A DNA stretch of 62,583 nt from Alloprevotella tannerae ATCC 51259 (lineage in GTDB: Bacteria; Bacteroidota; Bacteroidia; Bacteroidales; Bacteroidaceae). Location of the stretch: positions 236,829-299,411 of the forward strand of contig NZ_GG700642.1 of NCBI RefSeq assembly GCF_000159995.1, written 5' to 3'. Shown here one piece after another: positions 26,376 through 35,602 of this stretch (positions are counted from its first letter, which is position 1; every line of letters begins with the position of its first letter). The notes under the pieces are model-generated. The model saw nothing but the letters and a program-made list of their open reading frames with translations, searched no databases and was not told where the DNA came from. A program made the position numbers and the translations under genes.

Positions 26376-29000
26376 TTATACTTGCTCCATCGTGGCCGAT
26401 TGAGCCCATACTTCGCGCCCATCGGGTAAGCGGACGCGCCACCATTGTGTTGTCTTGTCCGTGATGGTCACGGTTGTGCCCTCGTTCAGTTGTCCGGCTT
26501 GCTTAGAAGCACCATCCGGACTGATAAATACGGTCGTGGGGCGCATCACTACGGCTTTCTGCTCATCGAAGTAGGCGCGTGTGGCCCGCCAAGCAAAGAC
26601 ATTGCAGCAGATGGTAAGCAGGAGTCCTACAAGAAGTGTAGTGAAACCAATCTTTCGCCCGATGACGCGGCCCGAGAAGCGGAAGAGCAAACCGCCCAGT
26701 AAGGCCATGATGAACATAAACAGACTGATACGTGCCCAAGCGTCGGCCGTGAAGAATCGCATCAGAGCCTTCGCCCAAGAGATGAGGAACATCTCTGACT
26801 GCATATTGTCGTGCGTTGGCAGATGGGCGCGAGCTACGGCTAAATTGTGGCGAATGTCGGCATTGGTAGGTGACAGGCGTAGCGCACGTTCGTAATAAAG
26901 AATGGCCTGCGGCAGATTCCTTGTGCGGTAATAGGCATTGCCTAAATTGTAATAGGATGCTGCTGACGGATTGGCCTTGGCGGTGCGCTCGAAAGCGGCA
27001 ACCGCGCCAATGTAATCGTGCTTGGCGTAGAGGGTTTCGCCTTCTGCTTGGGTTGATGGGGCAGCCGACAATGATAAACTATGCAGTGCGCCCATCAAGG
27101 TCAATAGGAGTAGAAGTAGCGGTAGTGGTGGCAACTTGCCTTTACGACCTCCTGATTGGAAGGCTGTTTCTACGCGATCAATAATCTGCGCCACTTGCCG
27201 GTATAAATCGTTCTTTTGCATATCGTTTGCAGCCGGAGCGAAGCGTGCATACTCGCAAGCTGACCAAGCATCAGCTACGGCTTGAATCGTATCAGGTGCA
27301 ATCTGGCGGGCGGCCAATGCTGCTTTTACGGCATCGAGCGATAAGTCGACCGTAGAGATGTTGAATTTTGCTGCTAAATAAGTTTGCAACGTATTATTCA
27401 AGGCTTCGTAGAACGGCTTCTCTTGTTGTTGCGCTAAAAGTTGGTAGGTCTGCTTCAATTGTCGCTTGGCCGCTTTGCCGGCTTTGGATTGGCGGCGGCC
27501 CACTTTGTCGGCATTGCGCACCACTTTGCGCTGAATGAGGACATAAGCACCACCGGCAGCGAACAACAGTAAGAGGTAGGCTGCAAAATATGTCCACGAA
27601 CCCCACCAGAAAGGATGTGCTGCATCAAAAGTAGGCTCTGCCGGGAGCAAAGGATGAATGTCGCTATTGCGCAAAGCCAACTCGCGCTGCACATCTGCGG
27701 ACGAATGGCGGCCTTTGCCGATACTTAGGAGCATCGCGGCTGTTCGTAAGGTTTCATATTTGCCGCTTGATGGGTTGAAATAGACAAACTGCACGGCCGG
27801 TAATGTGTACTTCCCCACATTGTGTGGGACAAAAGTATAATCAAACACGACTTGGCCGGAAGTTCCATCAACGCCGACTTTCACATCTTGCGTCGTTTTC
27901 GGAGTGAAAGTATCGAAGTCTTTTGGGAAAACGACACTTGGCGGCGTGATAAGTTTGAGGTTGCCGTTGCCTTTTATGATGACGCGATACGTAGCAATAT
28001 CGTTGGTCCTCAAATCTTTTGTGAGCAACTGACCGGAGATGGAGAAACGCCCTACGCCGCCGGAGAACGCCGCTGGCTGCGGCTGTGGGAGCGGATCAAC
28101 CGTAACGGTTGTGGGCGCCGAGGCGCGTTGTACTTGTACGCCGACTTCACCTCCGCCATTGAAGAAGGCTTCAATAGGATCGGAAAAATCGACTGAGCGG
28201 CGAACAACCGTGCAGGTGAAATTGATACCGGGGATGGTGAGCTTGCCTTCTTGTTGCGGGAAGACAAGGTATTGCAGGATGATGCCCGTGCGATACGACT
28301 TTCCGTTGATGCGCTCCAGACTTGTTTGTACGGTAGAGTGGGGTATTTCTTGCGAAACCCAGCCCTTGAAATCGGGCTTGCTGCTCATCATGACATTTTG
28401 CAGGCTTATGCCGACAGCGCTATGCACGCGATAGGTGAGCAAAATGGCTTCTTGTCGAAAAACGCGGCGACGGCTGGGCGTCACAGTAATAAAAAGGTCT
28501 CGACTATTTATAGGTCCGTCAGCCGTAACTTGCGCGGAGGAAGCGCTGCGATTGCTTGCGGCGTTGGCGGTTTGCGACTTTCCGGGCGTACCCGTTACGT
28601 TAATGGTCACGGAGCGGGAGTGAAGCGTTTTTCCGCCTACTTGTACAGAAGCAGATCCTATCGTTAAAGTGCCTTTGCGGCGGGGTTGTAGGATAAAAGT
28701 ATAAGTTGTTGATTCGTTATTGGTCGTGCGGCCATTGATCATCTTGTAGTTGGAACTCTGCGCTACATTCGGGCCGGACAGAATGATAAAATCGGACAAC
28801 GCCGGCGCTTGAAAACCGGATGCGGATGTAGTCGCTACTTTATATTTTAAGTGGAAATAGCCGTTGATATCGGCTGTTGAGGGGGCTTCTACGCTTAGTT
28901 GTTGGGCCTGCGCCGTAGGCTGTAGTCCAAAGAGTAGAAGCAGGAGGAAGAATGTAGTATATATATAATGTATACTTCCGTTGGTCTTATCTTGTTTCAT
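26376..29000 (-). CDS. batD: BatD-BatE fusion (oxygen tolerance domain, TPR, SH3)
   Basis: This 874-residue envelope protein joins two Bat proteins. After the signal peptide come the BatD oxygen-tolerance domain (residues of about 35-450; ADINGYFHLKYKV, YTFILQPRRKGTLTIGSASVQVGG, YRTGIILQYLVFPQQEGKLTIPGI), a transmembrane helix near 475, a basic helical cytoplasmic stretch, and a second hydrophobic segment near 630. A BatE-like part follows: TPR repeats (ASYYNLGNAYYRTRNLPQAILYYERAL), two helices and a bacterial SH3 domain at the C-terminus (WWRVRLPDGREVWAQ). In Bacteroides, batD and batE are described as separate genes. The stop of batC is 4 bp upstream. Confidence 0.85.
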   Translation of the reverse strand: MKQDKTNGSIHYIYTTFFLLLLLFGLQPTAQAQQLSVEAPSTADINGYFHLKYKVATTSASGFQAPALSDFIILSGPNVAQSSNYKMINGRTTNNESTTYTFILQPRRKGTLTIGSASVQVGGKTLHSRSVTINVTGTPGKSQTANAASNRSASSAQVTADGPINSRDLFITVTPSRRRVFRQEAILLTYRVHSAVGISLQNVMMSSKPDFKGWVSQEIPHSTVQTSLERINGKSYRTGIILQYLVFPQQEGKLTIPGINFTCTVVRRSVDFSDPIEAFFNGGGEVGVQVQRASAPTTVTVDPLPQPQPAAFSGGVGRFSISGQLLTKDLRTNDIATYRVIIKGNGNLKLITPPSVVFPKDFDTFTPKTTQDVKVGVDGTSGQVVFDYTFVPHNVGKYTLPAVQFVYFNPSSGKYETLRTAAMLLSIGKGRHSSADVQRELALRNSDIHPLLPAEPTFDAAHPFWWGSWTYFAAYLLLLFAAGGAYVLIQRKVVRNADKVGRRQSKAGKAAKRQLKQTYQLLAQQQEKPFYEALNNTLQTYLAAKFNISTVDLSLDAVKAALAARQIAPDTIQAVADAWSACEYARFAPAANDMQKNDLYRQVAQIIDRVETAFQSGGRKGKLPPLPLLLLLLTLMGALHSLSLSAAPSTQAEGETLYAKHDYIGAVAAFERTAKANPSAASYYNLGNAYYRTRNLPQAILYYERALRLSPTNADIRHNLAVARAHLPTHDNMQSEMFLISWAKALMRFFTADAWARISLFMFIMALLGGLLFRFSGRVIGRKIGFTTLLVGLLLTICCNVFAWRATRAYFDEQKAVVMRPTTVFISPDGASKQAGQLNEGTTVTITDKTTQWWRVRLPDGREVWAQSATMEQV

Positions 29001-29004
29001 AGGA

Positions 29005-29685
29005 TCACCAATTCTTATCCAATTTGCGTGGTTGCGCTTGCGACTTGTTTACCTTCTGACGCGCTTGCTGCTCGGCTTGACGCGCGAGGTTTAGGAGTTG
29101 TTGTACCTCCTGTTCGGACTGCGAAGCGTTGTTTTTTTGCTGTTGGGGCGATTGTTGCTGTTGCTTATTTTGTTGTTGACGAGGCTGCTGGCGAGGTTGT
29201 TGCTGCGGACGCTGCTGTTGCTGGTTTTTGTCGCGTTTCAGTTGGTGCTGACAAAGCGCCAAATTATAGCGCGTCCGATCGCTTTGCGGATTGTTGCGCA
29301 AGGAGGCTTTGTAATGCTCAATCGCTTCCTGCAAATACTGCTGCTTTTGCTCACCGTTTGCATCCAAAGCCGCCGCTTGATTGATCACGCCCATATTATG
29401 ATAGGCCATCGCTTTCAGTTGCTTGTTCTTCTCTGCTTGAGCAACGGCCTGAAATTGTTTGATCGCAGCTTTGCCGTCTTTTTTAGCCAAATAAGTGTCG
29501 CCTAAATTAAAATGAGCACGCGTATTATTGGGATTTTGCTTGATGGCTTGCAGATACAGTTGTTCCGCCTTATCATATTGTTTTGCCTCAAAGGCCCTGT
29601 TGCCGCGGTGCATTAGTTTCCAATCGGCCGTTTGTGCGGCAGCCGATAAACTAATGGAGAGAAAGAGTAATATCAAATGCTTCAT
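29005..29685 (-). CDS. batC: BatC, TPR protein with Gln-rich tail
   Basis: This 226-residue exported TPR protein has signal peptide MKHLILLFLSISLSAAAQ. TPR repeats follow (KLMHRGNRAFEAKQYDKAEQ, ARAHFNLGDTYLAKKD, RTRYNLALCQHQL), then from about residue 155 a run of Gln, Pro and Lys typical of BatC, and a basic C-terminus. Its start codon overlaps the batB stop by 4 bp (ATGA), indicating translational coupling. Confidence 0.85.
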   Translation of the reverse strand: MKHLILLFLSISLSAAAQTADWKLMHRGNRAFEAKQYDKAEQLYLQAIKQNPNNTRAHFNLGDTYLAKKDGKAAIKQFQAVAQAEKNKQLKAMAYHNMGVINQAAALDANGEQKQQYLQEAIEHYKASLRNNPQSDRTRYNLALCQHQLKRDKNQQQQRPQQQPRQQPRQQQNKQQQQSPQQQKNNASQSEQEVQQLLNLARQAEQQARQKVNKSQAQPRKLDKNW

Positions 29686-30701
29686 TGCTTTCGATTAAAA
29701 AGATGCCAGCGTTGTACCCAAGGATTTTTCGTTTCGCAAACAAAACTTTCGATGAACAACAAGAGTAAAAGAATCAGCGCAACGGCTTGAAATTGCTCGT
29801 TGTAGCTTGTGTAGTCGGTATGCTCTGAAGCTTGTTGCAGTTGCCCCAAAGCAGCTTGCAACTGCTCTTGGGCCGCGTTCGAATTATCTACGTGCAAGTA
29901 AAGACCATCGCCGGCTTTAGCTACTTCGCGACACATTTGCTCGTTTAATTTCGTTACTACAACTTGCCCATTGTTGTCTTTTAAGTAGTCATTGCCCAAG
30001 GGTATTTGTGCGCCACCGGGGTTTCCGATGCCCAAGATGTACACTTTTCGGCCCTCTTTGGCTGCTGCGGCCGCCGCTTCCTCAGCTCCGCCTTGGTGGT
30101 CTTCCCCATCGGTGATGATAATGATGGCTTTGCCTACGCGTTTTTTGTCCGTAAAACTTTTATCGGCTAAGTTGATGGCCGCCGCAAGGTTTGTTCCCTG
30201 CAGCGTAACCATTCCCGGCGTAATCGAATTCAGAAATAGTTTGGCCGCGCCGTAATCTCCTGTGATGGGCAATTGAGGATAAGCCTCGCCGGCAAAGACG
30301 CCTAACGCTATCTTGTCGTTTTGCATACGGTCAATAAGCGTAGAGACGAGCAGCTTCGCACGCTCTAGGCGATTGGGGCTGACATCCTGCGCCAGCATTG
30401 AGTTGGAAACGTCCAGCATCACAGCTACTTCTATTCCTTTTTTGTTTTCGCTGGTTGTAGTTAGACCATTTTGCGGCCGGGCTAAGAGTACGATCAACGT
30501 AATCAAAGCCGACAAAAGCAAAACAAACTTTACCAAAGGTTTGCGGCGGGAATAAGCCGGCACCAATGCGATCAGCAGTTGCGGGTCTCCGAACTTGCGC
30601 AAGCGCCGCTTGTTTCGAAGGGCCGTAAGTAGGTAAATCCCGATCAAAAAAGGGATTAGCAGCAACAAATATAAGTATTCCGGATCAGCAAATCTGAACA
30701 T
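29682..30701 (-). CDS. batB: BatB, von Willebrand factor A-domain membrane protein
   Basis: This 339-residue protein has two N-terminal membrane helices, a VWA domain (residues of about 88-270) and a C-terminal helix near 305-325. The metal-ion (MIDAS) site is intact: AVMLDVSNSM (DxSxS), the GTNLAAAI Thr and IIITDGEDHQGG. It is a paralogue of batA immediately upstream; BatA and BatB are thought to form a membrane complex energised by the MoxR ATPase. Confidence 0.9.
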   Translation of the reverse strand: MFRFADPEYLYLLLLIPFLIGIYLLTALRNKRRLRKFGDPQLLIALVPAYSRRKPLVKFVLLLSALITLIVLLARPQNGLTTTSENKKGIEVAVMLDVSNSMLAQDVSPNRLERAKLLVSTLIDRMQNDKIALGVFAGEAYPQLPITGDYGAAKLFLNSITPGMVTLQGTNLAAAINLADKSFTDKKRVGKAIIIITDGEDHQGGAEEAAAAAAKEGRKVYILGIGNPGGAQIPLGNDYLKDNNGQVVVTKLNEQMCREVAKAGDGLYLHVDNSNAAQEQLQAALGQLQQASEHTDYTSYNEQFQAVALILLLLLFIESFVCETKNPWVQRWHLFNRKQ

Positions 30702-30724
30702 AAATTTCGCGTCGTGGGTTAAAG

Positions 30725-31738
30725 CTAAGGAATACGTCTAAACCAAGTCAGACGCAACAATATTTCCAGTGCAAACGTAAAGAGCGCAACTAAAGCAAAC
30801 AATTGATAGGCTTCGTAGTGTCGATTATAATTGCTCACCTTCAGCTTTGTCTTCTCTAAACGGTCTATGTTTTGATAGATATCTCTTAATTTCGCTTTGC
30901 TTCGGGCTTGATAGAATTTCCCGCCCGTTGAGTTTGCGATTGCCTCCAAGGTTTTCGGGTCTGTGTTCTGCTTAATCGCCGCTTCGTAGGTCTCACCGTT
31001 GGGCAGCGTTGCTACGGTTTGATTGACCGCAGCGTCCGTCCCTACAGAAATCGTATAGATGCGGATGCCCAAGCGCTTTGCCATTTCAGCCGCAGTAAGC
31101 GGAGATATTTCACCGGCGTTGTTTTCGCCGTCCGTCAGAAGAATGATTACCTTACTCTTCGACTTACTTTGCTCCAAATGAGATACGGCGCTCGATAAGC
31201 CCATACCGATAGCCGTTCCCGGGCTTATGACTCCTTCCTTCTGCAAGTCGCAATTTACTTGCTTAAACATATTGAGTAGCGCAGAATGGTCCGTTGTTAA
31301 GGGACATTGCGTGTATGCCTCGCCGCCAAAGACAGTCAAGCCGATGTTGTCGTCCGGACGATTATTGATGAACTCGTAAGCCACCTGTTTGGCAGTTTCA
31401 ATACGACTGGGCGGGAGGTCCGGCGTGAGCATACTCGTTGAGACGTCGATAGCCATCATTATATTGATGCCTTCCGTCTCTTTATTGCTCAACGCATTGT
31501 GCGTCTGCGGGCGGGCCAGCGCAAAGATTATGCAAGTAAAAGTCAAGATCCTTAGTAAGAAAGGCAAATGAATGAGCGCCGTACGCGGCGTTCGAGGCAA
31601 CTGCCTATAAGGATCCGTCGTCGATAAGGTTAAAGTAGATTCGCGCTTCCCTTTTAGCAAAAAATGCCACAAGATAAGCGGAATCAACAGCAAGAATAAT
31701 AAGAAATAATAGGGCTGGGCAAATGTCATACGCGTCAA
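30725..31738 (-). CDS. batA: BatA, von Willebrand factor A-domain membrane protein
   Basis: This 337-residue protein has N-terminal helices (YYFLLFLLLIPLILWHFLL and a second near 55-75), a VWA domain with intact MIDAS (MMAIDVSTSM, GTAIGMGL, ILLTDGENNAGE), and a C-terminal helix. It starts within the stop of the upstream gene (4-bp overlap), so the two are probably translationally coupled. It belongs to the aerotolerance-type Bat operon. Confidence 0.9.
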   Translation of the reverse strand: MTRMTFAQPYYFLLFLLLIPLILWHFLLKGKRESTLTLSTTDPYRQLPRTPRTALIHLPFLLRILTFTCIIFALARPQTHNALSNKETEGINIMMAIDVSTSMLTPDLPPSRIETAKQVAYEFINNRPDDNIGLTVFGGEAYTQCPLTTDHSALLNMFKQVNCDLQKEGVISPGTAIGMGLSSAVSHLEQSKSKSKVIILLTDGENNAGEISPLTAAEMAKRLGIRIYTISVGTDAAVNQTVATLPNGETYEAAIKQNTDPKTLEAIANSTGGKFYQARSKAKLRDIYQNIDRLEKTKLKVSNYNRHYEAYQLFALVALFTFALEILLRLTWFRRIP

Positions 31739-32811
31739 AAGAAAGTTTCTACAATTTCAACAATCAAATAGACGGCCAAGCTCAAGCTCAATAGCGACAA
31801 GACAAGGCCCGTCCCCCAATAAATCCGGCGTATGTTTCTTTGCTGCGTTTCGCCCGGTGTCACGATTTTTACAACCGGCTTCGGCAATTGCGTCGCTGCA
31901 GGCTTTGTCGTGTTCACAAAGTCTACAGCTTGCAGCAAACTGCGATCTGTTTCATTGAGTGAAGATTCATATTTTGCAAACTTTACCAAGTCTGCTGTTT
32001 CAAAGATCTCGCGTAGTTCACGCAAGGCCGTCTCATCTCCCGTGTGCAGCAAGGCGTTTATGATTTCCCCCGAGGTCATTTCGCGGGCGTTAATCCCGAA
32101 GCGGCCGGAAATATACGCTCGTAGCGCATCCGTCAGCTGCATATAATAATCCTTGTTGGCCACTTGAGCGCTTGCCCTTGCCGTTTTGAGTTGCTCAATG
32201 CGCGCCATCGCTTCTTGATGTGGCGGAACGGCCGGTGGAATCACCACTCGCTTCGTAACCGGACGCTTATCTGAAAGACGCACGACGCAGATGAAAATGC
32301 CGCCAACCAGCAGAAGCAGCAAGAAAGCCAACAAAAGTAAGCGCCACGTCCATACAAAACTTCCTTCGACTACGCCATCCGGCCCCTCAAAGCGCTCCAC
32401 GTGGGCTGTATCAACCGAAACGGTACTCACTTTAAGGCCAACAATATCGCGTGCCGCAATCGTATCGCCGCCCACAAGCACATAGGGGCGCAACGAATAA
32501 AGCGCTGAGTCAAAACTCGTCACCATATAGCGATGTATCAGCGTAATGCGGTCGTCGCCGTCTTGCTTTAGCGTGTCCGTCTTCCCATTGTCGACTACTT
32601 CCACGCCGGGCGTGATCTGATCCTCCTGTGCATAAACAGGAAAGATTATGTGTGTGCGCTTGTCGGTCGTCGCTTTTACCTGCAATTGCACTTGCTGACC
32701 GATCAAGATGTCGGCTGTATCCAGCTTTGCCTCCACCACGACTTGCGAGAAGCCGCGCAGCGTCGACAAGCACAGACACAATAATATATATATACGTATA
32801 GGGTTCAGCAT
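31735..32811 (-). CDS. Bat-operon membrane protein (BatD-like N-terminus, single helix)
   Basis: This 358-residue protein has a signal peptide (MLNPIRIYILLCLCLSTLRGFS). A BatD-like beta-rich periplasmic domain of about 110 residues follows (LDTADILIGQQVQLQVKATTD). A strong transmembrane helix lies at about 150-172, then a cytoplasmic helical domain with DYYMQLTDALRAYISGRFGINAREMTSGEIINALL, a pattern shared with BatD-type and DUF4381-type proteins, and a final helix near the C-terminus. It lies between the DUF58 gene (18 bp) and batA (overlap), the usual place of this accessory gene in Bacteroidales. Confidence 0.75.
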   Translation of the reverse strand: MLNPIRIYILLCLCLSTLRGFSQVVVEAKLDTADILIGQQVQLQVKATTDKRTHIIFPVYAQEDQITPGVEVVDNGKTDTLKQDGDDRITLIHRYMVTSFDSALYSLRPYVLVGGDTIAARDIVGLKVSTVSVDTAHVERFEGPDGVVEGSFVWTWRLLLLAFLLLLLVGGIFICVVRLSDKRPVTKRVVIPPAVPPHQEAMARIEQLKTARASAQVANKDYYMQLTDALRAYISGRFGINAREMTSGEIINALLHTGDETALRELREIFETADLVKFAKYESSLNETDRSLLQAVDFVNTTKPAATQLPKPVVKIVTPGETQQRNIRRIYWGTGLVLSLLSLSLAVYLIVEIVETFF

Positions 32812-32829
32812 ATTCTTTTTTCTATCCGA

Positions 32830-33699
32830 CTATGCGCGTTGTCGGAGGATGTTCCGCAAGGCTACCACGTAGTCTTCTACCGTCGAGATCGCCGTGAAAT
32901 CGACTTTCGATTTGCGAAACAGCTCTTTCAAGCGCTGATCTTCATCCGCCCACCAACGGCGTTGCAATTCGCGTATGCGCTTACTTGATGTATCTAGATA
33001 CAATTCGTGTCCAGTTTCCGCGTCGCCCACGCGCATCAAGCCCACATCCGGCAGTTCCGCCATCCGGTGGTCATACACTCTGACGGCAACTACATCGTGT
33101 TTGCGCGAAGCGATGCGCAGCGATTGCGAGAAGTCCTTCCGGTCGATGAAGTCAGAGAGTACGAAAGCAATGCAGCGTTTCGAAATGGCTCTGACCAGAT
33201 ATTCCAAGCCTACGCCAAGATCCGTGCGCCGCGATTGCGGCGTAAACGTAAGCAGTTCGCGGATAATATATAATATATGGCGGCGCCCCTTCTGCGGAGG
33301 AATGAATTTTTCCACGCGATCCGAGAAAAAGAGCACACCGATTTTATCGTTGTTCTGTATGGCTGAAAAGGCGAGCGTCGCAGCTATTTCCGCAATCAAG
33401 TCGCGTTGTGTGCAGCGTTGCGAGCCAAAGGACAGACTGCCCGAGACGTCGACAAGCAGCATCACCGTCAGTTCGCGCTCTTCCTCATACACTTTTACGT
33501 AAGGGCGATTCGTACGAGCGGTCACGTTCCAGTCGATGTCGCGCACGTCATCTCCCGGCTGATATTCTCTCACCTCGGAAAAGGACATACCGCGCCCCTT
33601 AAACGCCGAGTGATACTCGCCGGCGAAGATATTATTCGTCAGTCGGCGGGTTTTTATCTCTATGCGCCTTACTTGCTTCAGCAGGTCTTGCGTCTCCAT
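32830..33699 (-). CDS. DUF58-domain protein of the Bat/MoxR operon
   Basis: This 289-residue protein has the hallmark YQPGDDVRDIDWNVTARTNRPYVKVYEEERE (DUF58), followed by a VWA-like fold with LLVDVSGSLSFGS (DxSxS). DUF58 proteins are regularly encoded next to MoxR ATPases and are assumed to be its cytoplasmic partner. It lies 30 bp after moxR. Confidence 0.88.
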   Translation of the reverse strand: METQDLLKQVRRIEIKTRRLTNNIFAGEYHSAFKGRGMSFSEVREYQPGDDVRDIDWNVTARTNRPYVKVYEEERELTVMLLVDVSGSLSFGSQRCTQRDLIAEIAATLAFSAIQNNDKIGVLFFSDRVEKFIPPQKGRRHILYIIRELLTFTPQSRRTDLGVGLEYLVRAISKRCIAFVLSDFIDRKDFSQSLRIASRKHDVVAVRVYDHRMAELPDVGLMRVGDAETGHELYLDTSSKRIRELQRRWWADEDQRLKELFRKSKVDFTAISTVEDYVVALRNILRQRA

Positions 33700-33729
33700 C
33701 TTTCAGGCTTTTTCTTCTAACGATAGCGT

Positions 33730-34728
33730 TTAGGGCACTTCGACCTTATTGATCACCTCGGTGATAATGGCATCCGTCGTCACGTTGTCGGCCTCAGCTT
33801 CGTAAGTCAGACCGATGCGATGGCGGAGTACGTCGTGCGCCGCTTCGCGCACGTCTTCCGGTATCACGTAGCCGCGGCGCTTCAAGAAAGCACGCGTGCG
33901 GCTTGCCAAAGCCAAATTTATGCCCGCACGCGGACTGCCGCCGAAACTGATATAACGCTTCATTTCCGGCATCTTGTAAGATTCCGGGCGACGCGTTGCG
34001 AAAACGATGTCGGCGATGTATTGCTCAATGCGCTCATCAACGTAAACCTTCTTGACGATCTCGCGTGCGTGGAGAATCTTATCCAGACTGACAACGGGTT
34101 TAACCTCTTCCGAGTAATGCTCGTCCAAATGGTTGCGGATGATCTTCTTTTCTTCTTCCAACGTAGGATAGTCAATGACTACTTTCAGCATAAAGCGGTC
34201 TACCTGGGCCTCGGGTAGCGTATACGTACCCTCCTGTTCGATCGGGTTCTGCGTAGCCAGCACCAAGAAGGGGTGGGGGAGCGCAAAGGTCTCCTCGCCA
34301 ATCGTCACTTGATGCTCTTGCATCGCTTCGAGCAGTGCACTCTGCACTTTCGCCGGCGCACGATTGATCTCATCGGCCAAGACAAAGTTGGCAAAAATCG
34401 GTCCTTTCTTTGTCGAAAAGCGCTCGTCGCGCTGACTATAAATCAATGTGCCGATAATGTCGGAGGGTAAAAGGTCGGGCGTAAACTGCACGCGACTAAA
34501 GCGGGCTTCAATGAGCGAAGCCAGCGTTTTAATGGCGAGTGTCTTGGCCAGACCCGGAACGCCTTCGAGCAGAATGTGCCCGTCGCTCAAAAGGCCTGTG
34601 AGCAGGGAATCAATCAAATGGCGTTGCCCTACAATGTTACGCTCCATGCCGGTCGTCAGATCGGTCAGGAAGCCTGATTGCGCTTCGATGAGTGCGTTAA
34701 GTTCGCGTATGTCGATTGCTGTTGCCAT
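33730..34728 (-). CDS. moxR: MoxR-family AAA+ ATPase
   Basis: The product is 332 residues, starting at the ATG at 34726-34728 (MATAIDIRELNALI). The open frame extends 37 codons further upstream, but that part is basic, low quality and outside the family's usual length. Walker A is GVPGLAKT, Walker B FVLADEINRAPAKVQSALLEAMQE, and sensor 1 is VLATQNPIEQEGTYTLPEAQVDRFM. A C-terminal lid domain follows. It is first in the Bat run moxR-DUF58-accessory-batA-batB-batC-batDE-udk and probably acts as the chaperone of the VWA proteins. Confidence 0.92.
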   Translation of the reverse strand: MATAIDIRELNALIEAQSGFLTDLTTGMERNIVGQRHLIDSLLTGLLSDGHILLEGVPGLAKTLAIKTLASLIEARFSRVQFTPDLLPSDIIGTLIYSQRDERFSTKKGPIFANFVLADEINRAPAKVQSALLEAMQEHQVTIGEETFALPHPFLVLATQNPIEQEGTYTLPEAQVDRFMLKVVIDYPTLEEEKKIIRNHLDEHYSEEVKPVVSLDKILHAREIVKKVYVDERIEQYIADIVFATRRPESYKMPEMKRYISFGGSPRAGINLALASRTRAFLKRRGYVIPEDVREAAHDVLRHRIGLTYEAEADNVTTDAIITEVINKVEVP

Positions 34729-35602
34729 ACTTTTCTTGTTTTTTCTGTTTGAGCAGCACTGTTTTTGCACTGCCTGTCGGCTTGCTGTTCGTTCGCCCGT
34801 CTTTTTTTTGAAGTCATGGCGTTGGAACTTAGCAAGCACTCAGGGGCAAAGTTAGCAATAAATCCTATACTTTCAAACAAGAAAGTGCCCACATCGGGTC
34901 GATGCTAACAAGATTTGTGCCTCATCAGGCTTGAGATTAAAAATTGAAAAATACGCTTTTTGCGATCAACTCGCAGCCTTCAGCGGGCTTTTCCGTCGTT
35001 TTTTATGTGAAGCGCTTGTTCTCTTGCGCGGCGCGCGCTGTTTGCAGGGTCGAAGGGGGCATCGCGGCTCGAGCAAATCACTTGCCTACTAAGGCTTCCC
35101 GCTTTTTCGCTTGCGTAGCCTCCGAGCGCGTTTATCGAAAGTTCGACAGCAGCTGACGAAGTCTGATACCACGGGCCCGCCCCCGCATCATCGAAGGCTA
35201 AAGGATGCTGGTGCGGAGTTTGCGCTCACGATGAAAAAGTCTTCCGCTCACGATCGTAAAGGTTTACGCTCACGATGAAAAAGGTTTGTGCTCACGATGA
35301 AAAACCTGCGCGGTAGGATTATGTTGTTCTAAAAGTTTGGTTTTTAGATTGTTGTTCCTTTGTTCTCGCCGTGCAGGTTAAGTCCCTCATGAGCTGTGTC
35401 GAGACGCAAACGGCCGGTCGCGCATCGCTGCCGTTATGGCATTGGTCGGTAGCCGTCCTTTACGGAAGTGGCGTAAGGTGCATTTACAACAACCGATACT
35501 GTTTCCACGACTAAAAAAATGAGCGATGAACATTTTTTCGCTGCTCCTTGCGTGTTCGCAATGCGCAAAAGCGTTATCTTCGCTTCGTAAATAGTCGAAA
35601 GT
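34729..35602. other. Gene-free divergent region of about 870 bp
   Basis: No gene is supportable between moxR (leftwards) and the membrane protein gene (rightwards). Small frames such as 34944-35156 have no features. It contains the moxR promoter side, repeat array 5 at 35218-35305 and a possible -7 box (TATCTTCG, 35575-35582) for the rightward gene. I see no tRNA or known RNA fold, but an unannotated small RNA cannot be excluded. Confidence 0.6.
35218..35305. repeat. 22-bp-period dyad array 5 (4 units), the most regular copy
   Basis: TCACGA starts at 35226, 35248, 35270 and 35292, an exact 22-bp step. Units 1, 3 and 4 are nearly identical, of the form GTTTnCGCTCACGATGAAAA. Unit 2 differs in both arms (CTTCCGC left, TCGTAAA right). 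It lies in the largest divergent intergenic region of the window. Confidence 0.95.

Noticed and set aside
34729-34839. 37-codon upstream extension of moxR
   Set aside because: Basic, low-complexity sequence beyond the normal MoxR length; the internal ATG gives the family start.
34944-35156. 70-codon frame in the moxR divergent region
   Set aside because: No start context, no domain, and a composition unlike the neighbouring genes.
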